Source: Crocinitomicaceae bacterium
GTDB lineage: Bacteria; Bacteroidota; Bacteroidia; Flavobacteriales_D; Crocinitomicaceae
Assembly: GCA_030833265.1 (NCBI GenBank)
Contig: JAURHO010000066.1
Span: 1-8,569, forward strand
DNA length: 8,569 nucleotides
Direction of reading: 5' to 3'
A program made the translations under genes and the position numbers. Positions within the stretch are counted from its first letter, which is position 1; each line of letters starts with the position of its first letter. Below, piece after piece: positions 1-6,977 of this stretch. The notes below the pieces were generated by a model, which saw nothing but the letters and a program-made list of their open reading frames with translations, did not search any database and was not told where the DNA came from.

Positions 1-2
1 AC

Positions 3-416
3 GCCCAAATCCTAGACTTATGTGCAGGAACCGGAAATATTTCTTTTGAATTTGTGAGCCGCGGTGCAGCATCGGTTTTGGCAATAGACAGCCATCCGCG
101 CTGTGTGCAATACCTCAAGCAGAACACCCAGACGCTGCAAATTGCGTCCGTCATGCAGGTTTATAAATCTGATTGCGTGATTTACTGTAAAAACGCCAAA
201 AACGTCCAATACGACATCATTTTTGCAGACCCGCCCTTTCACCTCGGTTTTCACGAAGAATTAATTGCGCAAATTTTCGACAAAAATCTATTGAGGCCAG
301 ATGGTTACCTGATCATCGAACATGGCAAACAAGATGATTTCAGCCAAGAAGCACATTTCGACATTTGTCGTAATTTCGGAAATGTCTACTTTAGTTTTTT
401 TAAACACACTGTATGA
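3..416 (+). CDS. rsmD: 16S rRNA (guanine966-N2)-methyltransferase RsmD, 5' truncated by window edge
   Basis: SAM-dependent enzyme that methylates N2 of G966 in 16S rRNA during 30S assembly, acting in the cytoplasm. Reading frame 3 is open from the left edge to the TGA at 414-416, giving 137 residues. The SAM-binding motif I is visible at the very start (LDLCAGTGNISFEFVSRGA), followed by the acidic end of strand 2 (AID) and the amino-methyltransferase motif IV DPPF near residue 80, then a typical RsmD C-terminus with YLIIEH. Family members are about 180 residues, so roughly 40 N-terminal residues lie outside the window. The GTG at 54 and any internal ATG are not the true start, because motif I lies upstream of them. 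It overlaps coaD by the ATGA tetranucleotide, and an rsmD-coaD pairing is common in bacteria. An alternative is another N2-guanine or N6-adenine methyltransferase, but the DPPF motif, length and coaD neighbour favour RsmD. Confidence 0.9.
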   Translation, partial: AQILDLCAGTGNISFEFVSRGAASVLAIDSHPRCVQYLKQNTQTLQIASVMQVYKSDCVIYCKNAKNVQYDIIFADPPFHLGFHEELIAQIFDKNLLRPDGYLIIEHGKQDDFSQEAHFDICRNFGNVYFSFFKHTV

Positions 417-868
417 AACGTTGTCTTTTCCCAGGAAGTTTTGACCCCTTTACCAAAGGACACGAGGCTGTTGTCTTAAAAGCCCTTGACCTCTTTGACG
501 AAGTTATAATTGGCATTGGCATCAATTCCAAAAAGCAAGGTTTATTTAGTACAGAAAACAAGGTAGCTCATATTACGGCATTGTTTGAAAACCATACCCG
601 CATTCAAGTGCGCACCTTTCAAAAATTAACCGTTGAGTTTTGTAAAGACCTCCATGCTTCACACATCGTTAGAGGGCTACGAGATGGCAAAGACTTCGAA
701 TACGAGCGCACCATTGCCCACATGAATCATTCGATTTCAGGCATAGAAACGGTCTTCTTTTTAACCAACCAAGAACACAGTGCCATCAACTCAAGTATCA
801 TTCGCGAAATGTACCTCAATGGCGCCGACATTTCTCCTTTTGTAACGCGTCCGGACTTACTCGTTTGA
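413..868 (+). CDS. coaD: Pantetheine-phosphate adenylyltransferase (PPAT, CoaD)
   Basis: Catalyses the penultimate step of coenzyme A synthesis: 4'-phosphopantetheine plus ATP gives dephospho-CoA plus pyrophosphate, in the cytoplasm. The 151 residues fit the usual 150-165. The N-terminus holds the nucleotidyltransferase signature PGSFDPFTKGHE (residues 7-18, with the TxGH catalytic motif at 14-17). Family hallmarks follow: IVRGLRDGKDFEYE (85-98), MN at 104-105 and INSSIIRE (125-132), the last matching the ISSTxVRE ATP-binding loop. The ATG start at 413 overlaps the rsmD stop (ATGA), suggesting translational coupling, and it places the PGSFDP motif at the usual distance from the N-terminus. 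The stop is TGA at 866-868, and the next gene begins within or just after it. No frameshift or missing catalytic residue is seen. Confidence 0.97.
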   Translation: MKRCLFPGSFDPFTKGHEAVVLKALDLFDEVIIGIGINSKKQGLFSTENKVAHITALFENHTRIQVRTFQKLTVEFCKDLHASHIVRGLRDGKDFEYERTIAHMNHSISGIETVFFLTNQEHSAINSSIIREMYLNGADISPFVTRPDLLV

Positions 869-873
869 CACAC

Positions 874-2247
874 ATGAACGCAAGACTACTGCCGTTATTT
901 TTTCTAGGTTGCTGCAACTTATTTAGTGCACAAGTCAAGGTAAGAGGCCTTTCTTTTTGGGACAGCCCAAACCTTACCGTTTACCAAACAAGCAATTACC
1001 TCAGTAATCAACGCACAAAGCTTTTTGACTTGCAACCAGATAGCATTGGCATTTTTCAATTTGAACTTCCTATCACCGAAATAAAACAGCTGCAAATTTG
1101 TAGCCCTGATCGCTGTAGTTGGTTTTACATCCAACCCAATGGGCGCTATATCATTGAATTGCCCGATGACGATGGCCTGCCTAGTCTTTCTGAACAAAAA
1201 GAAGTCGAGTTACTTTTTTACCAACTAGACACACTCGATATCAATTATCAAATTTTAGGTTTTGAAGCCTGGATGGACCAATACTTATCTGATATTTATC
1301 CGCTTAAAGACCTGCGCAGCAACGAATTCATCACGAAAATTAGGGCCTTTAAAAACGAAGCTGCTCAAGTATACAATAACGACAGCTCTGCCTTTTTAAA
1401 GGAATATGTCAAATACTCTATTGGCCTAACCATTGACAATTTCTCTGTAATTGGCGGCCCGACCAAACAAGACAAATTTGCCTTTTATCTCAGCACCGAT
1501 GCGGTCAATTACCAACAGCCTAAATTCATCGAATTTGCAAAAGCGTTTTATCAAAATTATTTTGATCAACTAGAGGCCACTGCGCGCCTTGAAGCACAAG
1601 CTGCTCTAGAAGACAATCAGTTCGAAAAGTACATTGCCGTTTTCCAGAACGACCCCTACATTTACAACCGCGATTGGGCTGAATTTGTGGCTTTTCAGAG
1701 CATCTTGGACTTATTAAATTCGCAAAGAATCAATCCTGAACTGGTTTTTAATGGCTTGAAATACCTCAAGGCCAACGCTGCTCAAAACGAGCTCAGAGAA
1801 GCAGCAAACTATTTCTGGCAAATCAATAACCAACTTAAAATTGGTAAAAAAGTACCCGAACAATTGCTTGCCGAATTATTGGGAATGGAATTGCCTGCTA
1901 ACAACATCTGTTTACATTTTTATCAACCCACCAACCAAAAGTGTATTTCGGAAATTGCTGCGCTTCAAAAAGTGGCTGAACGTCATCAATCTGATTTACA
2001 AATCATCACTGTTTACCCTTCCGATATCACCTGGACCAAAGCAGATCAAAAAGCTTTTAAAAAAGTAAAGTGGCCAAAAGTAGCTCAAGATCCAGCGTCT
2101 GTAATTTGGAATTTAATGGCTTGGCAAAGTGCACCTGCCTATATCTTGATCGATCGCCAACAGCTTGTGCGCTTCATGCCTGCTTTAGGCCCTATCCCAA
2201 ATGGAAGTGGCCAAACCATAGATACCCAAATCATGCAGTTGAAATAG
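874..2247 (+). CDS. Exported Bacteroidota protein with C-terminal thioredoxin-like (TlpA-type) domain lacking CxxC
   Basis: A 457-residue protein from the ATG at 874. A TTG at 865 overlaps the coaD stop and would add three residues, but ATG is preferred and gives a tighter signal peptide. The N-terminus is a hydrophobic export signal (LLPLFFLGCCNLFSA); FLGC is a poor lipobox, so it could be a lipoprotein (Cys15 of the 874 start) or cleaved after FSA. A beta-rich domain of about 75 residues follows, resembling the N-terminal domains of Bacteroidota TlpA-like proteins, then a helical middle of about 220 residues. The last ~115 residues look like a thioredoxin fold: strand CLHFYQ, the active-site helix start, strand IITVYP, and a cis-Pro-like SAPAYILID. 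At the active site NQKC replaces CxxC, so only the second Cys remains and classic disulfide exchange is unlikely. A likely periplasmic or surface protein of unknown role, apparently co-transcribed with rsmD and coaD. Confidence 0.75.
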   Translation: MNARLLPLFFLGCCNLFSAQVKVRGLSFWDSPNLTVYQTSNYLSNQRTKLFDLQPDSIGIFQFELPITEIKQLQICSPDRCSWFYIQPNGRYIIELPDDDGLPSLSEQKEVELLFYQLDTLDINYQILGFEAWMDQYLSDIYPLKDLRSNEFITKIRAFKNEAAQVYNNDSSAFLKEYVKYSIGLTIDNFSVIGGPTKQDKFAFYLSTDAVNYQQPKFIEFAKAFYQNYFDQLEATARLEAQAALEDNQFEKYIAVFQNDPYIYNRDWAEFVAFQSILDLLNSQRINPELVFNGLKYLKANAAQNELREAANYFWQINNQLKIGKKVPEQLLAELLGMELPANNICLHFYQPTNQKCISEIAALQKVAERHQSDLQIITVYPSDITWTKADQKAFKKVKWPKVAQDPASVIWNLMAWQSAPAYILIDRQQLVRFMPALGPIPNGSGQTIDTQIMQLK

Positions 2248-2270
2248 CTTGATCGCTATTTGATTTCAAC
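2238..2270. terminator. Putative bidirectional terminator between convergent genes
   Basis: A perfect 7-bp inverted repeat, AAATAGC (2242-2248) and GCTATTT (2255-2261), encloses a 6-base loop. GTTG (2238-2241) and CAAC (2267-2270) could extend the stem around a bulge. Each arm contains the TAG stop of one flanking gene (2245-2247 on plus, 2256-2258 read on minus), and the intergenic gap is only 8 bp. The position between converging transcripts fits a shared terminator. The stem is AT-rich and no long U-tract follows on either strand, so the call is inferred mainly from position and symmetry. Confidence 0.4.
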
Positions 2271-5200
2271 CGAAATCAGGATGGATTCTTCTGATTCCTG
2301 CGTAAGCATGTAAGGGCTTCCCTGACGCAAAAGCCAATCCATTTGTGCGCCATTCATTTGTCCTTGCTCAATTGAGATTGTTTTAAAGGGGCCTTTCAAA
2401 GATTCCGCCGTGCTGGTCATTCCTCTCATCATATACCTTTGAAGGGCCGTGAGTTCATTGGATTTCATTTGTGCTGAACTCAACTTTCCATTGGCTTCTT
2501 GGTAAGTGAAAATTCCTGCCTTATTTAGCGCTGCTAAACGCGAAGGACAATCCGTACATGACTTTTCATAGCGTACATAAGTTGGTGCTGCTTGAAGTGC
2601 TTTTTTGGCAGGAAGAACGGGCACAGTTTCAAGAGGCAAAGCAGTAGGTTTTGGGGTCAACGCTTTTGGTTTGGTGGTTTGCGTATCCATTTGAACGCCC
2701 TGGGCCATTAAAGTCTTGGCTTCAGCCAAACTGATTCTTTTGCCTTGATAATAAGCCACAATAAACGCATCTGTAATGCCTTTTTTAACCGCCAAGCGCT
2801 GTCTTTCTTTGGCCGCTGCCAATTGCGAAAAACGACCACTTGCATATCTATACTGACCTTTAGCTGTTTGTGCCTCAATTAATTCTGGTAAACCAAGTTG
2901 TTTTTCAGAGAGCAAAGGCCTGTTGTAAACGCCTACCTGCACTGTATAATAAAGCCCTTCTCCTGGCGTTTCAAAAACAGATTTGCGCACTTGTTGCGTA
3001 TTGGCTCCTTTATTCGCACTCTCAAGCTGAACCGCAGCCGCATAATTCAAGCGCTCACAACCATTATAAGCCACCACAAACGCATCGGCATAACCCAAAC
3101 GGCGGATCACATTTCTTTGATTGATCGCATCCGTAGAATTTCTAAAATAGCCCGCCATTACTACAGTCAAACCATTTGCTAGCACCCTTCCATCAACCGG
3201 ACTAAACTCAGTGAACTTATCTGCCGGAATTGGTTTTCTAAAAGCGCCCACTTGTACCCTGAAAACCAAGCCTTGCGGACACGGTAAACCAATCGGAATG
3301 GTGGAGCCCGGAGTTTGTTTTTCGAGTTTAAATGCAACTAATTGCCCTTCAGGCAATGGATTAAACCCTGACTCAAAAGCAGTGCGCTCATTTTTAATAG
3401 CAAGTTCGTATGGCGGCAAATAACCCATTTCTAATAAAGCCTCAAATTCGGCTTGTTGTGGCTGCGTTCGTATCCTTTGTGCGGTTTTTTGAACTTGCTC
3501 AATGGCCACCTGTTGCTGTTCGGCCTTTTCTAAGAGCCTTCTTTGTAATTCTTCTGTTGGCGTTTCTAAATAGATAACCTCCAAATTCTTGATCTCCTCA
3601 TTCAAGATTGCAATCTGTTCCTTGTAGCGCTCCATCGAATCACGCGTCGCCAAGTACTTCATGTAAGGGAGCCATTGCTCACTCGCTAGTTCTGTTTCTG
3701 CTTGCTTGCTTGCCTTTGGCAATTCAATGGCTTGCTCCAGTTCTCCAAGTTGCTTGAATGAAATACTCACACTTGGAATATCGGTTTCGATGAGTTGCCC
3801 TTCTTCCCCCTTTAATTGCCTTGAAAGCTCCGCGAGTTTCTCAATCGTTTCAATATTGGTATTTGCTCGTTTCTCCGAATTCGAAATCGATTCCTCCTTT
3901 GCTTGATTCTCCGAATTCAAAGTAATTTCTCCCTGAATAATTTGCGATTCTTTCTTTTCAGAATTAAGATTTGATCCTTCATTATTTACCTTCTCAGAAT
4001 TCGAAATCAATTCTTCTTTCATTTGATTCTCCGAATTAGAAATGAGATCTCCTTCCTTAATTGATTTGAGCAAAACCTCTTGCTGCGCATATTGCGACAA
4101 AAGTTCCTCCATGGAAAGAGACAAATCGATTTCTGGCAAATTTTGCTGTTCGGATTGCGACAAATAGGTCTCTTTGAGTGGAGCTTGGTCAAAATTGGCC
4201 ACATTTACCTCTTGCTCGAGCAGTTTTGCACTCAGCATTTCAATATTGCTATCGCTTAATGCCATTTGCTGCTTGAGCTGCCCCATTCTTTTTTGGGTGG
4301 CTTCTTGCTCCTTTTTAGATTGAAGGGCTAAACTATTTTCTTGAATTTTAAGTTGGTCTTGCAGTTTTTGACGATTTTGCTTTTCAACTTGCAGTGCTTT
4401 GGCTTGTTCTTGCAAGGCCATTTGCGCTTTGAATTGTCCTGTTTGCAGTGCACTTTCGCCATCGAAGGCCGCAATTTGTAAGTACTTAGAGAGCTCCTGA
4501 TCGATGGATTCCAGATAACTCAAGATGGAATCTTGCTGATTTACATGTTGCCAAGCTGCAATTTTCTCGTTGGTTTGCTGGATTTTACTCAGTATTTCTA
4601 AGTTGGGAATATTGGCCGCCTGATTGATGTCTAGCCAATTCTTGATAAAAGCAAGCTCTTGGCTAATTTGATCGAGATCTTGCTGCCTACCACTGCTGAT
4701 CAAGCGTTCTCTTTCTGCTAATTTGAGCTCAAATTCTTTGCGCAAGACTTCGGTAAGCCGAACTTGGTTTTCAAGACTGACTTCTGCAGCCAGTAGGGTA
4801 TCTGTTAGTTGTTCAATGAGCGCTGTGGTATTTGAATTTGTCCATGCAAATTGCGTTAACAAAGGACTGCGCGCCGAAAGTGCTGGTGTTGCAGTATTGA
4901 ATTGTACTTGCTTGATTTCCTTGGACTGCCATTTGAGCTGAGCCTGAGCGAGCAACTCGACCTGATTTTCGAGGTCGGCTGGAATAATGCTGTTAATGAC
5001 GGTGTATTTTTCTCGACCGTACTCATTGAGCTCATAGCGCACCATTTGCTTAAGTTGCTCCTGCGCTTTGAGTTCCGGAATGACAAAAGTCGTCTCGAAG
5101 GCTTTTGAGGCCCCTTCGAGCTGAATACTCAGTCGGAAACTGCCTTTTGAAGGCAAAACAACGAGATAAGCGCCATTTTCATCGCTGAAAAACGGACCAA

Positions 5201-6317
5201 ATTGAGTTTCGGTATTGAGGTCTGTAAAGCTGAGACTCGCCTTTAACTGTTTGTTGTCGTATTGATTGCTGAAGCTACCCGCAAAAACAAAAGGAATTTG
5301 TTTTTCTTGATCGAGCGCTAAACTGTAAATTTCACAACGTCCTGCCTCCCCTGCTCTGGTACTCGCAAAATAAATTTGCCCGCGGGCTCTGTCCATGACA
5401 TAAAGTAAATCGTCATCGGGGCTTGAATAAGGATAGGAAAGGCGTTCACAAGCGCTACTCATGCCTGTTTGCAGGTCGAGTTTTGCTTCGAATAGGTCAT
5501 AACCACCTATGCTGTTGGCCTCTGAACTAAAATATAGCGTTTGATGCTCTTCGTCATAGAAACCAAATGCTTCATTTTGTGCGGAGTTGACCACTCCTTC
5601 AATTTTGAGCAATTTTGCCCAATTGTTGGCGGCATCTTTCTTCTGAATATATAAATCGAGTTGACCGCTGCCGTCGTCGAGTGCTAAAATCCTGTATTTC
5701 ATCGCTCGGCGATAACAATAAATAGGTAGCTGTCCTTTTTTTGCATTGTATTTCGGCAACACTTCTGCTGCTTCATAAATGCTATAGCCCTCTTCTGCAA
5801 ATGGATACTTGGTATAAAATTTCGTGCGTGCTACGTCTTGCGTACTGATAAAAGGTAAGGTTTGAAAATTCTTGAGTTCCAAAGCGCCGCGTTCACATTG
5901 TTTGATGTATTCCGCTACGGCGAAGGCTTGTTTCTGATTGGTACTTAGCTTTTCATACTGCTGATAAGCCGTGATCGCTTTTTGAAAGAAATATTGATGT
6001 TGAAAAATGCGTGCGCGGTAATAATAAACCAAAGGATCAGCGGGCATTTGATTGGCAAGAATCAAGTCGAAGTATTTGGCTGCATCATTTTGATTGGCGA
6101 CCTCATACAAGCAATGACCATAGCGAAAATTGTAATCAGGATTGAGCTGATCTTTGGCGAGCAATTGTCTGTAGGCAGGCAAGGCACTCGTATAATCTTT
6201 TTTGGAATAACTTGCTGCAGCCTCCTTTTCAAGCAAGGCCTGTTGTTGCCCAAAAGCATGGTCCGGAAGACCAAAGAGCAGTGCGATGAAAAAAATATAG
6301 TAAATCTTTTGCAGCAA
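2256..6317 (-). CDS. Large envelope protein: TPR, PD40-like propeller, CarboxypepD-reg-like domain, coiled coil, tandem SPOR domains
   Basis: A 1353-residue exported protein. Residues 1-23 form a signal peptide (hydrophobic IFFIALLFGL, cleavage likely after AFG). Residues ~25-145 are TPR-like helical repeats (for example SYSKKDYTSALPAYRQLL). Residues ~150-335 have PD40/WD40-like beta-propeller strands (TLYFSSEANSIGGYDLFEA; GQIYFASTRAGEAGRCEIYS). Residues ~343-412 resemble a carboxypeptidase-regulatory-like beta-sandwich. Residues ~430-970 are largely Gln/Glu/Lys-rich helix and coiled coil, with a low-complexity Asn-Ser-Glu repeat at ~759-817. Two SPOR-type domains follow at ~1016-1090 (VFRVQVGAF) and ~1121-1198 (YYTVQVGVY), then a Pro/Thr linker and a C-terminal domain with CTDC at 1254-1257. 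TPR-PD40-CarboxypepD-reg order is known in Bacteroidota OmpA-family proteins such as PorE of the type IX secretion system. Here SPOR domains, which bind peptidoglycan, take the place of OmpA. A periplasmic cell-wall-associated scaffold role is inferred. It lies 23 bp downstream of plsY and is probably co-transcribed with it. Confidence 0.85.
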   Translation of the reverse strand: MLQKIYYIFFIALLFGLPDHAFGQQQALLEKEAAASYSKKDYTSALPAYRQLLAKDQLNPDYNFRYGHCLYEVANQNDAAKYFDLILANQMPADPLVYYYRARIFQHQYFFQKAITAYQQYEKLSTNQKQAFAVAEYIKQCERGALELKNFQTLPFISTQDVARTKFYTKYPFAEEGYSIYEAAEVLPKYNAKKGQLPIYCYRRAMKYRILALDDGSGQLDLYIQKKDAANNWAKLLKIEGVVNSAQNEAFGFYDEEHQTLYFSSEANSIGGYDLFEAKLDLQTGMSSACERLSYPYSSPDDDLLYVMDRARGQIYFASTRAGEAGRCEIYSLALDQEKQIPFVFAGSFSNQYDNKQLKASLSFTDLNTETQFGPFFSDENGAYLVVLPSKGSFRLSIQLEGASKAFETTFVIPELKAQEQLKQMVRYELNEYGREKYTVINSIIPADLENQVELLAQAQLKWQSKEIKQVQFNTATPALSARSPLLTQFAWTNSNTTALIEQLTDTLLAAEVSLENQVRLTEVLRKEFELKLAERERLISSGRQQDLDQISQELAFIKNWLDINQAANIPNLEILSKIQQTNEKIAAWQHVNQQDSILSYLESIDQELSKYLQIAAFDGESALQTGQFKAQMALQEQAKALQVEKQNRQKLQDQLKIQENSLALQSKKEQEATQKRMGQLKQQMALSDSNIEMLSAKLLEQEVNVANFDQAPLKETYLSQSEQQNLPEIDLSLSMEELLSQYAQQEVLLKSIKEGDLISNSENQMKEELISNSEKVNNEGSNLNSEKKESQIIQGEITLNSENQAKEESISNSEKRANTNIETIEKLAELSRQLKGEEGQLIETDIPSVSISFKQLGELEQAIELPKASKQAETELASEQWLPYMKYLATRDSMERYKEQIAILNEEIKNLEVIYLETPTEELQRRLLEKAEQQQVAIEQVQKTAQRIRTQPQQAEFEALLEMGYLPPYELAIKNERTAFESGFNPLPEGQLVAFKLEKQTPGSTIPIGLPCPQGLVFRVQVGAFRKPIPADKFTEFSPVDGRVLANGLTVVMAGYFRNSTDAINQRNVIRRLGYADAFVVAYNGCERLNYAAAVQLESANKGANTQQVRKSVFETPGEGLYYTVQVGVYNRPLLSEKQLGLPELIEAQTAKGQYRYASGRFSQLAAAKERQRLAVKKGITDAFIVAYYQGKRISLAEAKTLMAQGVQMDTQTTKPKALTPKPTALPLETVPVLPAKKALQAAPTYVRYEKSCTDCPSRLAALNKAGIFTYQEANGKLSSAQMKSNELTALQRYMMRGMTSTAESLKGPFKTISIEQGQMNGAQMDWLLRQGSPYMLTQESEESILISVEIK
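2724..2957 (-). other. SPOR-like domain 2 within the large envelope protein
   Basis: Encodes residues ~1121-1198. It starts with GLYYTVQVGVYNRPL, contains GRFSQLAAAKERQRLAVKKG (the SPOR helix after a short strand) and ends ITDAFIVAYYQGKRI. This beta-alpha-beta pattern, with VQVG at the start and AFIVAY near the end, is the SPOR signature. It shares its layout with the preceding domain, indicating an old internal duplication. Confidence 0.7.
3048..3272 (-). other. SPOR-like domain 1 within the large envelope protein
   Basis: Encodes residues ~1016-1090. It begins GLVFRVQVGAFRKPI, with a central GLTVVMAGYFRNSTDAINQR and the closing strand YADAFVVAYNGCERL. SPOR domains bind glycan strands stripped of stem peptides, which suggests this end of the protein contacts peptidoglycan. 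The assignment is from motif pattern only. Confidence 0.72.
3871..4040 (-). repeat. Degenerate in-frame 120-bp tandem repeat encoding a 40-residue Asn-Ser-Glu-rich unit
   Basis: Two blocks of about 50 bases, at 3871-3920 and 3991-4040, are near-identical and exactly 120 bp apart. They encode NSENQMKEELISNSEK (residues 761-776) and NSENQAKEESISNSEK (801-816). Extra short NSE copies lie between them and upstream. The unit length is a multiple of three, so the frame is kept. It lies in the linker between two coiled-coil stretches and looks like recent slippage or duplication giving a flexible charged spacer. Confidence 0.75.
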
Positions 6318-6340
6318 ATTCAGTAAGCTAAACGCTTTAC

Positions 6341-6976
6341 TTACGATTTTTTTGCAAAAAGGTTCATGCGATTTTCTGTCCGATTTCGGAGGCGTTCAAT
6401 GTTCTTGCGATGCGCCCAAATAACAGATACACCAAGGATAATCGTAAAGACAATCATGATCCGCGTATCATCGTGAATGAAGTAATAGGAAACTACCGGA
6501 AAACATAGCGCTGCAGTCATGGATCCGAGTGAGACATAGCCACTACTTACAAAAACAATTAAGAAAATTGCCAAGCAAACCGCTGCTGCTGGGGGGTTGA
6601 TACCTATAATTACACCGAGTGAAGTAGCAACACCCTTCCCGCCTCTGAACTGTGCAAAAATCGGGAAAACATGGCCGAAAACAGCAAAAAAAGCTGCTGT
6701 AAGTTGTAAAATCAAGAACTCATCTTTGTAGCCTGCAAACCAACACGATGCAAAAAAGTAAGGCAGGCAACTGGCAATAGTTCCCTTTGCAACATCGACT
6801 AACAGCACCAACCAACCGTAGCGTTTACCGAGCACGCGAAAGGTGTTTGTCGCACCCGCATTTTTGCTGCCGTGCTCACGGATGTCAATGCCCTTGAAGT
6901 ATTTTCCGACCCAAACTGCACTTGGAATAGAACCGAGCAAGTAAGATAAAACAATGATCAAAAAGAGTAATTCCAT
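6341..6976 (-). CDS. plsY: Acyl-phosphate:glycerol-3-phosphate acyltransferase PlsY
   Basis: Inner-membrane enzyme that transfers an acyl group from acyl-phosphate (made by PlsX) to the sn-1 position of glycerol-3-phosphate, the first step of phospholipid synthesis in most bacteria. It has 211 residues, the normal family size. All three conserved cytoplasmic motifs are present: GSIPSA at 15-20 (motif 1), GSKNAGATNTFRVLG at 36-50 (motif 2) and RGGKGVATSLGV at 111-122 (motif 3). The C-terminal HRKNIERLRNRTENR is also typical. About five or more hydrophobic membrane segments are evident, starting with ELLFLIIVLSYLLG. The ATG at 6976 lies 1 bp after the TAG stop of the upstream gene, so coupled expression is likely. 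No abnormal residue stands out; Lys in place of the second Gly of the GSGN form of motif 2 is a minor variant. Confidence 0.97.
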   Translation of the reverse strand: MELLFLIIVLSYLLGSIPSAVWVGKYFKGIDIREHGSKNAGATNTFRVLGKRYGWLVLLVDVAKGTIASCLPYFFASCWFAGYKDEFLILQLTAAFFAVFGHVFPIFAQFRGGKGVATSLGVIIGINPPAAAVCLAIFLIVFVSSGYVSLGSMTAALCFPVVSYYFIHDDTRIMIVFTIILGVSVIWAHRKNIERLRNRTENRMNLFAKKS

Positions 6977-6977
6977 A

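Noticed and set aside
18..254. 78-residue open frame on the minus strand opposite rsmD
   Set aside because: It lies entirely antisense to clear RsmD coding sequence and has no recognisable motif; a shadow frame.
2870..3182. Two overlapping plus-strand open frames opposite the SPOR domains
   Set aside because: They mirror the well-supported minus-strand SPOR coding sequence and show no domain or start signal of their own.
3706..3906. Ser-rich plus-strand open frame over the repeat region
   Set aside because: Its composition is explained by the complement of the Glu/Asn/Ser-rich repeat on the minus strand.
6322..6341. Imperfect hairpin (AGTAAGC and GCTTTACT) between plsY and the large SPOR gene
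   Set aside because: One bulged base, AT-rich, and no U-tract follows on the minus strand. It is too weak to call a terminator between genes that look co-transcribed.
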